Below are positions 9,473 to 18,319 of a stretch of 64,000 bases of DNA, one piece after another. The notes under the pieces were generated by a model. That model made no database searches. It was not told the origin of the DNA and saw only the letters and a program-made list of their open reading frames with translations. The DNA comes from Methylosinus sporium (lineage in GTDB: Bacteria; Pseudomonadota; Alphaproteobacteria; Rhizobiales; Beijerinckiaceae). A program made the translations under genes and the position numbers. Numbering within the stretch: position 1 is the stretch's first letter; each line of letters starts with the position of its first letter. The stretch is from the NCBI RefSeq assembly GCF_003113265.1, contig NZ_PUIV01000017.1, forward strand, positions 1 to 64,000, written 5' to 3'.

Positions 9473-10300
9473 GTGTCGCAGGGACTTCCCGTCGTGATCG
9501 AGCGGCCGATGACGGAGGCCGACCGCGCCGCTCTGCAAGCGGCGGTCGAAATTCTGGAGCGCGAGAGCTTCGCCGAACGGCTCACCGCGCTGGCCGGACG
9601 GCAGATCGGCTTCGCCGGCCGCATCATTCCCACAGCCTTGCAGGAAGTGGCCGCGAGCGCGACCCGCCGCGGCATCAAATCGGCCCTGCGCGTCGCGATC
9701 TCGAGCCTCGATCCCGCCGCCCCGGCGCGCGACGCCTCGCGGCTGCATCTGCGCCTCGCCGCGGCGAGCGGCGCGATCGGCGGCGCCATCGGCCTCGCCA
9801 GCCTGCCGATCGAGCTGCCGGTCTCCACCGTGATCATGCTGCGCTCGATCGCCGACATCGCCCGCAGCGAGGGCGAGAACCTCGCCGATCCAGAATCGAC
9901 GATCGCCTGCCTGCAGGTCTTCGCGCTCGGCGGCCATGCGGAGGAAGGCAACATCCTAGAGGGCGGCTATCTCGCCATTCGCGGCCTGCTCGCCAAAACG
10001 GTGAGCGACGCCGCGCATTATGTCGCCGCGACCGCGGTCGCCGACGAGACGGCGCCGGTGCTGGCGCGGCTCATCGCGCAAATTTCGACGCGCTTCGGCG
10101 TCGTCGTCTCGCAAAAGGCGGCGGCGCAGGCGGCGCCCATACTCGGGGCCTTGGGCGGCGCGGCGGTCAATATCGCCTTCACACGGCATTTCCAATCGCT
10201 GGCGCGCGGCCATTTCACCGTGCGGCGATTGGAGCGCGCCTATGGCCGCGAGATCGTCTTTGGCGAATATGCACGCATGGCCGGACGCGCGGCCGCCTGA
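9473..10300 (+). CDS. EcsC family protein
   Basis: The 275-residue protein matches the EcsC family: ALQAAVEILERESFAERLTALAG at the N-terminus, then a hydrophobic Gly/Ala-rich centre (GAIGGAIGLASLPIELPVSTVIMLRSIADIARSEGE, about 95-130). The C-terminus is FTRHFQSLARGHFTVRRLER. The family is named after B. subtilis EcsC, encoded with the EcsAB ABC transporter, but its biochemical role is unclear. It starts with GTG 9473 after GGAGAGG. No ABC transporter genes are adjacent, so this is a stand-alone member. It ends 22 bp from the convergent AlgJ-like gene. Confidence 0.85.
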   Translation: MSQGLPVVIERPMTEADRAALQAAVEILERESFAERLTALAGRQIGFAGRIIPTALQEVAASATRRGIKSALRVAISSLDPAAPARDASRLHLRLAAASGAIGGAIGLASLPIELPVSTVIMLRSIADIARSEGENLADPESTIACLQVFALGGHAEEGNILEGGYLAIRGLLAKTVSDAAHYVAATAVADETAPVLARLIAQISTRFGVVVSQKAAAQAAPILGALGGAAVNIAFTRHFQSLARGHFTVRRLERAYGREIVFGEYARMAGRAAA

Positions 10301-10322
10301 CTCGATCGACGCGCGCGCGAGC

Positions 10323-11540
10323 CTATTTCGCCACTTCCGCCGGATGCAGCGCGCGCCAGAGATTTTCCACCTGGCTCAGCGTGCCTATATTGGCCTCGTT
10401 CTCCTCGAGCAGAATGGCGTCGGCCTCTTCCGCGCTGGCGCGCAGCTTGGCGAGATCGGCCGGCCGGCGCTCGCCATTGCCGGTCTCGCCGGGCGCCGTG
10501 TGATAGCGGACGAGATCGAAATCATCATTGGCGAGCCGCATGGAGAACCAATAATCGATCTGCGGCGGGCAAGGCGCCGCGGCGAGCGAGACGATGATCT
10601 CGCGCACGAAGCTGCCGCCGAGCGCGAGCAGCTTGGGCGCGCGCGCGCATTGCGCCTTCGTATCGGGCGCGCGCAGAATGGTCGCGACGGGATAATGCGG
10701 ATCGGGCCAGAGAAGATTGAGCAGATCGAGCAGATCGCGATCCGTTCCCACGGCGACATTGTCGCGACGCCAGTCGAAATCGAAAGGGCCGAGGCCCGCT
10801 TCATCGCCGATGAGGCGCGTCGCCTCGCGCGTCGCCAGCGAGGCGCCGAGCAGATTCCAATGCGTGCCGCCGCGCGGAAAGAAGTCTATGTCGAAATCCT
10901 TTTTGCGCGCCTCCAGCAGCGCCGGCGAATCGACGAAGCGCAGCCCGCGCGCCTCTAGCGCCGCGCGATAGGGCGTGAGCTTGTCGATGGTTCCGCGCGC
11001 CTGCGCCGGGCATTTCATTCCGGCGGGCAAATACTGCGGATATTGCGAGGCCTTGGATGGCGAAATCACATAGGCGAAACCTTTTCCGCGCGCATGGGCG
11101 GCGGCCTCGTTCTCGGCGACGCGCTGCGCCCAGCGCGAGAGCGCCGTCTCCTCGGGCGGCGCGCCGCGGCGGCAGAATTCATCGATATAGAAACGCTCGA
11201 ACAATTGCGCGTCGCGCCCGATGACGAGGCCGCTCGCGCCGGAGGCGCCGAACAGCGAATAGAGCAGCTGATTGCGCGCGCGCACCGCGAAGGGAAACAC
11301 CGGCAGCGATTGCGCGAGATTGTCCGAGAAGCTCTTCTGCGTCTCGCCGGAAAGGATTTTCGCGAGCGAAACCTCCGTCGGCGCCGGCTTGGCGACGCCA
11401 GCGAGCGGATTTGCGCTGCGCAGCCGCAATTTCGGATAGTCGCGCTCGACCGCGTAATTCCAAAGGTTCGCGAGAAAGAAGAACAGGACAGCGCCGGCGG
11501 CGGCGTAGATGGGCGAGCGATGCAGAAGCGTGCGGCGCAT
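10323..11540 (-). CDS. AlgJ/AlgX-like SGNH O-acetyltransferase partner
   Basis: The 405-residue protein has one N-terminal membrane anchor (about 9-27) and an extracytoplasmic SGNH/AlgX-like domain. Visible motifs are GLVIGRDAQLF (about 105), PSKASQYPQYLP, GGTHWN near 225 (the conserved GTHW catalytic motif) and LALGGSF near 300. AlgJ/AlgX proteins finish O-acetyl transfer onto exopolysaccharide in the periplasm, using acetyl groups delivered by an MBOAT partner. The MBOAT gene lies immediately upstream, with 2 bp between stop and start. The polysaccharide substrate is not identifiable; no synthase gene is nearby. Confidence 0.85.
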   Translation of the reverse strand: MRRTLLHRSPIYAAAGAVLFFFLANLWNYAVERDYPKLRLRSANPLAGVAKPAPTEVSLAKILSGETQKSFSDNLAQSLPVFPFAVRARNQLLYSLFGASGASGLVIGRDAQLFERFYIDEFCRRGAPPEETALSRWAQRVAENEAAAHARGKGFAYVISPSKASQYPQYLPAGMKCPAQARGTIDKLTPYRAALEARGLRFVDSPALLEARKKDFDIDFFPRGGTHWNLLGASLATREATRLIGDEAGLGPFDFDWRRDNVAVGTDRDLLDLLNLLWPDPHYPVATILRAPDTKAQCARAPKLLALGGSFVREIIVSLAAAPCPPQIDYWFSMRLANDDFDLVRYHTAPGETGNGERRPADLAKLRASAEEADAILLEENEANIGTLSQVENLWRALHPAEVAK

Positions 11541-11542
11541 CG

Positions 11543-12970
11543 TCAGAACCGGAAATAGATGAAGGGCTTGAACGGATCGGCGAGGCCCTTGCCGACCGCG
11601 CAGACAAAGAGCAGCGCGAGAAAAGCGTTGAGCGCGAAGGCGTGACGCTGCGCCAGCAGGCTCGCGGAGAGCCTGTCGCCGAAGGAGAGATAGAGCCGCT
11701 GTGAGAGGCAGATCGCCGCCGCTAGGGCGAGCACGACGAAGTGATAGGCGGGAATAGCGACCGGCTCGGCGCCGCCCGCGAGAGGCCGCGCCATTGCGAG
11801 ATAGAAGGCGCCCGCCTGCTCGAGGGAAGAAGCGCGAAACACGGTCCAGCCGATCGTCACCACGACGAAAGTCAGAAGATTGGCGAGGAAGACCGGGCGG
11901 CGCTTCAGCCAATCGAGCAGGAACAGCCGATCGAGCACCAGGAAGAGGCCATTATAGGCGCCCCAGGCGACATAGGTCCAAGCCGCGCCGTGCCACAGGC
12001 CCGAGGCGAGGAAGCAGAGCCAGAGATTGACCTGCGTGCGCGTTTCGCCGCGCCGATTGCCGCCGAGCGGAATGTAGAGATAGTCGCGAATCCAGGAGGT
12101 GAGCGACATGTGCCAGCGGCGCCAGAATTCGCTGACGCTCGCCGCCACATAGGGCATGTCGAAATTCTCCTGCAGCCGAAAGCCGAACATGCGCGCGAGG
12201 CCGATCGCCATGTCGGAATAGCCGGAGAAATCGAAATAGATCTGAAAGGTGAAGAACAGCACGCCCGCCCATGCGTCGAAAAAGCCGATGCGCGACGCGT
12301 CTTGCGAAAAGACGAGATCGGCGCCGCCGGCCAGCGTGTCGGCGATGAGCAGCTTCTTGCCGACGCCGAGCATGAAGCGCGCGAAACCTTCAGTGAAATC
12401 CTCGCTGGTCGCATGGCGGAACCGCGCCAATTGCTCGGCGATATCGTGATATTTGACGATCGGCCCGGCGAGGAGCTTCGGAAAGAAGAACACATAGAAA
12501 GCATAGAGCGAGAGACTCTGCGCCGGCTTGGTCACGCCGCGATGCACGTCGACGAGAAAGGTGATCTTCTCGAAGACGATGAAGGAGACGCCGATCGGCA
12601 GCGCGACCGACGAGAAGGCGAGCCCCGGCATGGTGAGCGCGCGCAGAACGACGTCGAGATTGGCGACGAGAAAGCCCGCATATTTGAAATAGACGAGCAG
12701 GCCGAGATTGGCCGAGACGCCGAGCGCGAGCCAGAGCTTGCGCGATTTATGCTCGGGCGGAAGCGCTGCTATGCGGCGCGCGATGAAGACATCGGCGAAA
12801 GCGGAGCCGAGCACGACGAAGACGAAGAGCGGCTCACTCCAGGCGTAGAAGAAGAGGCTCGCCGCGAGCAGAATGGCGAGGCGCGCGCCGCGATCGCCGC
12901 CGACGAGCAGATAGAGGCCATAGACCGCGGGCGCGAAGAGAAACAGGTACAGCGGTTCGTAAAAGAGCAT
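11543..12970 (-). CDS. MBOAT family O-acyltransferase (AlgI-like)
   Basis: The 475-residue polytopic protein has at least ten membrane segments. It carries the AlgI signatures: LLVYFKYAGF, ALPIGVSFIVFEKI, FFPKLLAGPI, FDFSGYSDMAIGLARMFG, FWRRWHMSLTSWIRDYLYIPLGG and the invariant His in LWHGAAW. It would move acetyl groups across the inner membrane for polysaccharide O-acetylation, with the AlgJ-like protein encoded next. The ATG at 12970 follows a GAGAGG-like sequence. It is divergent from marC, with about 175 bp between starts. Confidence 0.93.
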   Translation of the reverse strand: MLFYEPLYLFLFAPAVYGLYLLVGGDRGARLAILLAASLFFYAWSEPLFVFVVLGSAFADVFIARRIAALPPEHKSRKLWLALGVSANLGLLVYFKYAGFLVANLDVVLRALTMPGLAFSSVALPIGVSFIVFEKITFLVDVHRGVTKPAQSLSLYAFYVFFFPKLLAGPIVKYHDIAEQLARFRHATSEDFTEGFARFMLGVGKKLLIADTLAGGADLVFSQDASRIGFFDAWAGVLFFTFQIYFDFSGYSDMAIGLARMFGFRLQENFDMPYVAASVSEFWRRWHMSLTSWIRDYLYIPLGGNRRGETRTQVNLWLCFLASGLWHGAAWTYVAWGAYNGLFLVLDRLFLLDWLKRRPVFLANLLTFVVVTIGWTVFRASSLEQAGAFYLAMARPLAGGAEPVAIPAYHFVVLALAAAICLSQRLYLSFGDRLSASLLAQRHAFALNAFLALLFVCAVGKGLADPFKPFIYFRF

Positions 12971-13144
12971 CCTCTCGTCCGCGGCCCTTTCCCTCGTGGA
13001 GGACTGCGTCTTAGCAGAGTGGCGGCGCGCGAACAATCGGCGGCGCAGGCTCGGCTCGCGAGCGAAAGCGCGGCGGGAGCGTCGGCTGGCGCATCGCCCG
13101 CGGGGCGCTATCTGGCTCTGCGACGCTCGCCCGCCGGAGGCCGG

Positions 13145-13771
13145 ATGGATATCGACTATCTCGTCTCGGCCTTTGTGACGCTGCTCGTCGTCGTCGAGCC
13201 GCTCGGCCTCGCGCCCGTCTTCGTCGCCGCGACCTCCGGCCTCGAAGCGCGGACCAAACGCGCAATCGCCTTTCGCGCCAGCGTCTATGCGCTCGCGATT
13301 CTGGCGGGCTCGGCGCTGATCGGCCAGCGGCTGCTCGGGGCCATGGGCATTTCCATTCCGGCCTTCCGCATCGCCGGTGGATTTCTTTTGTTTTCGATCG
13401 CCTCCGAAATGGTGTTCGGCGTGCGCATACAGCGCGATTCCAAAGCGGCGGAAAAGGCGCTCGCCGAGCATGTGCACAATATCGCCGCCTATCCGCTGGC
13501 GATTCCGCTGATGGCCGGTCCCGGCGCCATCACCGCGACCGTGCTGCTGGCCAGCGACGCGCATGGCGATGTGACGCTTCTCGCGAGCCTGATCGCGGTG
13601 ATCGCCGCCATAATGGCGATTTGCCTGATCTTCTGCCTGATCGCGGGAGAGGTGGCGCAATTCTTCGGCACGGCGGCCAATGTCGTGCTGACGCGATTGC
13701 TGGGCGTGCTGCTCGCCGCCCTCGCCGTGCAATTCGTCGCCGATGGCGCGCGGGCGTTTCTGCAAGGGTGA
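13145..13771 (+). CDS. MarC family integral membrane protein
   Basis: The 208-residue protein has six predicted membrane segments and the MarC/NAAT signatures: VEPLGLAPVFVAAT near the start, FRIAGGFLLFSIASEMVFG, and AYPLAIPLMAGPGAITA near 120-135. Despite the name, E. coli MarC is not a proven drug exporter, and some archaeal members transport neutral amino acids. It is monocistronic, with a strong hairpin at 13774-13803 right after the stop. Confidence 0.9.
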   Translation: MDIDYLVSAFVTLLVVVEPLGLAPVFVAATSGLEARTKRAIAFRASVYALAILAGSALIGQRLLGAMGISIPAFRIAGGFLLFSIASEMVFGVRIQRDSKAAEKALAEHVHNIAAYPLAIPLMAGPGAITATVLLASDAHGDVTLLASLIAVIAAIMAICLIFCLIAGEVAQFFGTAANVVLTRLLGVLLAALAVQFVADGARAFLQG

Positions 13772-13773
13772 GC

Positions 13774-13803
13774 GGCGACGCGATCTCGCGGGATCGCGTC
13801 GCC
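13774..13803. terminator. 12-bp stem hairpin between convergent marC and petC
   Basis: GGCGACGCGATC (13774-13785) pairs perfectly with 13792-13803 around a 6-nt loop, 3 bp after the marC-family stop and 8 bp before the cytochrome c1 stop. It probably acts as a bidirectional terminator; no T-run follows on the plus strand. Confidence 0.7.
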
Positions 13804-13811
13804 GTCTCGCG

Positions 13812-14669
13812 TCAGTGGTGGACGTTCGCCCAGATCTTGCGCTTGGTGAAATACACCAGGAAGGACAGGACGATCAGGAAGCCGACCACCTTCAGGCCGA
13901 TCGACTTGCGCTCCTCGAGATGCGGCTCCGCGGCCCACATCAGGAAAGCGCTGACATCCTTCGCATATTGGGCCGCCGTCTGCGGCGTTCCATCGTCATA
14001 GGTCACGGCGCCGTCCGAGAGTGGCGGCGGCATGCCGGTGCGGCGGCCGGGCATATAGAGGTTATAATATTGGCCGGGCGCCAGCTCGACGCCCTGCGGC
14101 GCATCCACATAGCCGGTGAGCAGAGCGACGATATAATCGACGCCATGCTCCTGATAGGAGAAGCCGGGCAAAGCGTCGGCGAGGAACAGCGGGAAGCCGC
14201 GCGAATAGCCGCGCGCCTTGGCGAGAACCGACATGTCCGGCGGATAGGCGCCGTTGAGCGCCGCCCGCGCCGCCTGCTCATTGGGGAAGGGCGGCGGGAC
14301 GCGGTCGCTGAGCCGGCCGGGGCGCTCGAAATAATCGCCGGCGTCGTTGGGGCCGTCCTTGATCTTATAGCTCTCGGCCAGCGCCTTGGCCTCCGCCTCG
14401 GAGATCTCCGGCCCGCCCTTCTCGGCGAAATTGCGGAAGGCGAGGCGCGAGATCGAGTGGCAGCTCGAGCAGACCTCCTTATAGACCTTGTAGCCGCGGC
14501 GAAGCTGCGCATTGTCGTAATGGCCGAAGGCGCCGGCGAAGCTCCATTCCTGCCGCGGCGGCTTGGGCTGCGAATGCGCGCCGCCCTCCTCGGCCAGAGC
14601 GGCGCCCGCCGCGCCGGCGAGGGCCGCCGCCATGACGATGGACTTCCAAGAGTCGACAACCGACTTCAT
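13812..14669 (-). CDS. petC: Cytochrome c1 of the bc1 complex
   Basis: The 285-residue protein has a signal peptide (cleavage near residue 26). The heme c motif is CSSCH (C67, C70, H71), and a Met ligand candidate lies in RTGMPPPL. A C-terminal membrane anchor (about 255-275, VVGFLIVLSFLVYF) ends in KRKIWANVHH. It passes electrons from the Rieske protein to soluble cytochrome c. Start ATG 14669 has GAGGAGC upstream. Some Hyphomicrobiales encode cytochrome b and c1 as one fused precursor; here they are separate genes 22 bp apart. Last gene of petABC. Confidence 0.95.
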   Translation of the reverse strand: MKSVVDSWKSIVMAAALAGAAGAALAEEGGAHSQPKPPRQEWSFAGAFGHYDNAQLRRGYKVYKEVCSSCHSISRLAFRNFAEKGGPEISEAEAKALAESYKIKDGPNDAGDYFERPGRLSDRVPPPFPNEQAARAALNGAYPPDMSVLAKARGYSRGFPLFLADALPGFSYQEHGVDYIVALLTGYVDAPQGVELAPGQYYNLYMPGRRTGMPPPLSDGAVTYDDGTPQTAAQYAKDVSAFLMWAAEPHLEERKSIGLKVVGFLIVLSFLVYFTKRKIWANVHH

Positions 14670-14691
14670 GATCGATGCTCCTCGACGCGCG

Positions 14692-15942
14692 TCACGCATG
14701 GGGCTTCTCCTCCGGGGTGGCGGCCTCGCCGAGGGAGGCGGCGATGGAGCGCGGCTCCGGCAGCGTCTGCTCATATTTGCCGAGCAGCGGCAGCACGACG
14801 AGGAAGTGCAGGAAGTAATAGGCCATCAATATGCGGGCGGCGATGAGATAGACGCCCTCCGCCGGCTGCGCGCCGAGATAGCCGAGGCCGACCGCGACGA
14901 AGACGAAGACCCAGTAGAACTTCTTGAAGGCCGGACGATAGACGCCCGAGCGCACCTTCGACGTGTCGAGCCAGGGCAGCGCCGCCACGATGAGGATCGA
15001 GGCGAACAGCGCGATGACGCCGATCAGCTTGTTGGGGATGGCGCGCAGGATCGCGTAGAAGGGCAGGAAATACCATTCCGGCACGATATGCGGCGGCGTC
15101 ACCAGCGGATTGGCCTCGATGTAATTGTCGGGATGGCCCGTGTAGTTCGGCACGAAGAAGGTGAGCCATGCGAAGAGCCCGACGAAGACCACGAGGCCGA
15201 CGGCGTCCTTCAGCGTCGCATAGGGCGTGAAGGGCACCGTCTCCTTCTCGATGTCCTTGACCTCGACGCCGGTCGGATTGTTCTGCCCCGTCACATGCAG
15301 CGCCCAGACATGAAGGCCGACGATGGCCACGATGACGAAGGGCAGCAGATAATGCAGCGCGAAGAAGCGGTTGAGCGTGGCGTTGTCGACCGAATAGCCG
15401 CCGAGCAGCCAAGTGGTGATGGAATTGCCCACATAGGGAATGGCGGTGAAGAGATTGGTGATCACCGTCGCGGCCCAGAAGGACATCTGGCCCCAGGGCA
15501 GCACATAGCCCAAAAAGCCCGTCGCCATCATCAGCATGAAGATCACGACGCCGAGGATCCACAGCACCTCGCGCGGCTCCTTATAGGAGCCGTAATACAT
15601 GCCGCGAAAGATGTGGATATAGACGGCGAGGAAGAACATGGAGGCGCCATTGGCGTGCGCATAGCGCAGCGCCCAGCCCCAATTCACATCGCGCATGATG
15701 TGCTCGATCGAATCGAAGGCGAGCGTCGTCTCCGGCGTGTAATGCATCGCGAGAACGATGCCGGTCACGATCTGCGCGACCAGCATGAAGGAGAGGATCG
15801 CGCCGAAGGTCCAAAGATAGTTGAGATTCTTCGGAACGGGATAGGCGACGAAGGATTCGTGGATGAAGCCGAGGATCGGCAGGCGCCGCTCGAGCCAGCG
15901 CGCAAAGCCGCTCTTCGGCGTGTAAGTCGAATGTCCGGTCAT
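14692..15942 (-). CDS. petB: Cytochrome b of the bc1 complex
   Basis: The 416-residue protein has eight membrane helices. Cytochrome b hallmarks are [12 protein letters not shown], the Qo-site helix with [13 protein letters not shown], and [19 protein letters not shown]. Heme-ligating His residues lie in the second and fourth helices (for example the [17 protein letters not shown] and [18 protein letters not shown] regions). It oxidises quinol and carries hemes bL and bH in the inner membrane. The C-terminus has about 20 extra hydrophilic residues. It lies between petA (40 bp) and petC (22 bp). Confidence 0.97.
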   Translation of the reverse strand: MTGHSTYTPKSGFARWLERRLPILGFIHESFVAYPVPKNLNYLWTFGAILSFMLVAQIVTGIVLAMHYTPETTLAFDSIEHIMRDVNWGWALRYAHANGASMFFLAVYIHIFRGMYYGSYKEPREVLWILGVVIFMLMMATGFLGYVLPWGQMSFWAATVITNLFTAIPYVGNSITTWLLGGYSVDNATLNRFFALHYLLPFVIVAIVGLHVWALHVTGQNNPTGVEVKDIEKETVPFTPYATLKDAVGLVVFVGLFAWLTFFVPNYTGHPDNYIEANPLVTPPHIVPEWYFLPFYAILRAIPNKLIGVIALFASILIVAALPWLDTSKVRSGVYRPAFKKFYWVFVFVAVGLGYLGAQPAEGVYLIAARILMAYYFLHFLVVLPLLGKYEQTLPEPRSIAASLGEAATPEEKPHA

Positions 15943-15982
15943 GAATGTCGTCTCGGAGGTTGGGACGGCGACGGGGCCGCGA

Positions 15983-16501
15983 TCAGCCGATCTTGATCTT
16001 GGTGTCGCTCAGGAAAGCGTAATCGGGCACTTCGAGATTGCTCGGAGCCGGACCGCTGCGAATGCGGCCGGAGGTGTCGTAGGTGGAGCCGTGGCAGGGG
16101 CAGAACCAGCCGTGGAACTCGCCCTCATGGCCGGTGGGAATGCAGCCCAGATGCGTGCAGACGCCGACGACGACCAGCCATTCCGGCTTTTTCACGCGCG
16201 CCGAATCGGCCTGCGGGTCGGGCAGCTCGGCGAGCGGGACGTTCTGCGCGGCCTCGATCTCCTGTTTGGTGCGGTGCCGCACGAAAACGGGCTTGCCGCG
16301 CCATTTGACGGTGACGATCTGCCCCTCGGGAATGGCCGAAATGTCGAGCTCCGTCGAAGCCAGCGCCAGCGTCGAAGCATCCGGATTCATCTGCGCGATC
16401 AGCGGCCATACGGCGGCGCCCGCTGCGACCGTCGCCGCGGCCCCCGTGGCGAGGAACAAAATATCCCGGCGGTTCGGCTCCGCCTTTGTCGCATTGCTCA
16501 C
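15983..16501 (-). CDS. petA: Rieske iron-sulfur subunit of the bc1 complex
   Basis: The 172-residue protein has a twin-arginine type N-terminal anchor ([20 protein letters not shown]). The [2Fe-2S] motifs are CTHLGC (C115, H117, C120) and CPCHGS (C134, C136, H137). The start is GTG 16501, since no in-frame ATG precedes the Tat motif and GAGAGAGG lies about 9 nt upstream. Length is typical. First gene of petABC. A perfect 8-bp inverted repeat at 16560-16581, about 60 bp upstream, is a candidate operator or mRNA hairpin. Confidence 0.96.
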   Translation of the reverse strand: MSNATKAEPNRRDILFLATGAAATVAAGAAVWPLIAQMNPDASTLALASTELDISAIPEGQIVTVKWRGKPVFVRHRTKQEIEAAQNVPLAELPDPQADSARVKKPEWLVVVGVCTHLGCIPTGHEGEFHGWFCPCHGSTYDTSGRIRSGPAPSNLEVPDYAFLSDTKIKIG

Positions 16502-16827
16502 TTTCTGGAACCTCTCTCGCGAGTTCGACCTTGGCCCCCTTGCCTCTCGGCTCGGAACACGAATAGAAACAAATCTATTCGCGAGGGCGCGCCTGTTTTG
16601 AGCAGTTTGGCGTGAGACCGCAAGCGGCCTTCGCGTCGCTGCGACAAATAGCGCGCTTGCCGCCGCCTCGGGATCAGTGGCGCAGCAGCCCGCTGTTGTC
16701 CACAAACGGCTCGCAGGAAAATTTGTCAACCGCCAGACCCGCGCCGGGCCTGCAGCGCCACGGACGCCTCTTGACGGGAGCGGCGCCGGCGGCCCTCATG
16801 CGGGCTCCCGAAGTGGAGCGCATCGAA
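16502..16827. promoter_or_regulatory. Divergent petA / LysE-family promoter region with CGAATAGA dyad
   Basis: This region lies between the petABC and LysE-type starts. CGAATAGA (16560-16567) and TCTATTCG (16574-16581) form a perfect 8-bp inverted repeat with a 6-bp AT-rich spacer, in otherwise GC-rich DNA. It is placed where a regulator of petABC could bind. I found no convincing sigma70 boxes and no gene. Confidence 0.45.
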
Positions 16828-17469
16828 GTGAGCGGCCGTTATCTGGTTTTCGTGGCGACGGTTGTCAGCCTGATCGCGGTTCCAGGACCGGATATGCTCT
16901 ATGTGCTCGGCCGCTCGCTGGCCTCCGGCGGACGGGCGGGCTGCTTTTCCGCGGCCGGCATAGCGTCTGGCTATGCGCTGCTCACCCTGCTGGTGGCGGC
17001 GGGGTTTCAGCTCGTCTTCGAGGCGTTTCCGGCGCTGTTCCTCGCCCTCAAATATATAGGCGTCGCCTATCTCTCCTGGCTCGCTTTTCGGCTCGTCCGC
17101 TCGGAGGGCGGGCTCCACGCGCCGAGCCGCGGCCCCAGGCGCAGCGAATGGGCCTCCTTCTCGGCCGGCGTCGCGACCAGCCTGCTCAATCCCAAGGGAC
17201 TTCTCTTCTATTTCGCCATATTGCCGCAATTCTTCGCGCCCGCCGACGGGCCGTTCTGGCGCCATGCGCTCGTCTATGGCTGGACGACGAGCTTTCTGTG
17301 CCTCACGCTCTATTCCGCGCTCGGCTATGCGGCGAGCTATGGCGCGCGGCGGTGGACGCCGGAACCGTCGGCGAGTCGCGATCTCTCACGGCTCGCCGGC
17401 GTTCTGCTGCTCGTGTCGGTGCTGGCGATGCTGGGCGCCGAATGGAGCGGCGTCGCCACCCCGCGCTGA
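16828..17469 (+). CDS. LysE/RhtB family amino-acid exporter
   Basis: From GTG 16828 the protein is 213 residues, the normal LysE/RhtB length. That start has GGAG 9 nt upstream and puts the conserved VPGPDMLYV motif at about residue 20, where the family has it. An ATG at 16798 would add 10 residues. Six membrane segments are predicted, with GVATSLLNPKGLLFYFAILPQF (second half of the family signature) near 115-136. Likely exports an amino acid or small metabolite; substrate unknown. It stands alone, convergent with the small porin gene. Confidence 0.85.
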   Translation: MSGRYLVFVATVVSLIAVPGPDMLYVLGRSLASGGRAGCFSAAGIASGYALLTLLVAAGFQLVFEAFPALFLALKYIGVAYLSWLAFRLVRSEGGLHAPSRGPRRSEWASFSAGVATSLLNPKGLLFYFAILPQFFAPADGPFWRHALVYGWTTSFLCLTLYSALGYAASYGARRWTPEPSASRDLSRLAGVLLLVSVLAMLGAEWSGVATPR

Positions 17470-17489
17470 CCGTCCGCCGCGCCCCGGCC

Positions 17490-18251
17490 TCATTTGGTCA
17501 GGATCGGCGCCGGCGGCGCAGCGGCGGGCGTCGCGAAATGATAATTGACGCCGCCACGCACGATATGGCCGGCGCTCTTCACATTGAGCGGGACGGCGCC
17601 GAAATTGGTGGAATAGGCGACGCCAGAATCCGCGAGCTCCGTATAGAGATATTCGCCCTTCACCGTGATTTTGTCGGACCATGCGTATTCGACGCCGGCG
17701 CCCGCGGTCCAGCCGGCGCGCACCGTCGTTCCGGTGGAGAGCTGGCCGAGGGTCAGCGGAAGCTGGGAGGTGAAAGCCGTCGGCACGAAATCACTCCCAT
17801 AGGCGAGACCCGCCGTTCCGTATATGAGCCAGTTGCGCGTGAAGGCGTAGCCGGCGCGGCCGCGGAATGTGCCGAACACGCCGGTCTCCGTCGCGCTCGG
17901 CGTGTTCCAGCCGACCGTCTCCGCATTCTGCGACCCGCGATAGCCGAAATCGGCTTCGAGGCCGAGGACGATCGTCGGCGTCCATTGCCAATTATAGCCG
18001 AGCGTTCCGCCGCCGAGGAAGCCCGCGCCGCGAATGGGCGTGTCGCGCAAATAGGTGAAGGTCCCCTCGCCGAGCAGCGCGCCAGCATAGGCGCCGACAT
18101 AAAACCCCTGCCAGCTGAACGCGGGAGCCGGGGCCGCCAGCGGAGCGGGCGGCGCCTTGGCGGAAGGAAGATCGGCGGCGATGGCGGAGCCCGCCGCTAG
18201 CGCGCCGACAAGGGCGCCGATCAGCCGAAGCCTGTCATTCATATATCGCAT
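17490..18251 (-). CDS. Outer-membrane beta-barrel protein (Omp25/RopB-like small porin family)
   Basis: The 253-residue protein has a signal peptide ending AIAADLP. A Pro/Ala linker and an eight-stranded barrel pattern follow: WQGFYVGAYAG, GTLGYNW, VLGLEADFGYRG, GVFGTFRGRAGYAF, WLIYGTAGLAYG, AGAGVEYAWS, VKGEYLYTEL and VRGGVNYHF. This is the alphaproteobacterial outer-membrane beta-barrel family that includes Brucella Omp25/Omp31. The end is atypical: after the last strand (YHF) there is a short Ala/Pro-rich tail. Start ATG 18251 has GGAG 7 nt upstream. Confidence 0.87.
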   Translation of the reverse strand: MRYMNDRLRLIGALVGALAAGSAIAADLPSAKAPPAPLAAPAPAFSWQGFYVGAYAGALLGEGTFTYLRDTPIRGAGFLGGGTLGYNWQWTPTIVLGLEADFGYRGSQNAETVGWNTPSATETGVFGTFRGRAGYAFTRNWLIYGTAGLAYGSDFVPTAFTSQLPLTLGQLSTGTTVRAGWTAGAGVEYAWSDKITVKGEYLYTELADSGVAYSTNFGAVPLNVKSAGHIVRGGVNYHFATPAAAPPAPILTK

Positions 18252-18319
18252 GTTTGCACTCCTCTAACGCTCGTCGCCGCGCGCCGCTCCACGCGAGCGC
18301 AGCGAAAGCGGCCAAAACT

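Noticed and set aside
11741-13771. A 676-codon plus-strand frame that includes marC at its end
   Set aside because: Only the last 208 codons (from 13145) look like a protein family; the upstream part is antisense to the MBOAT gene.
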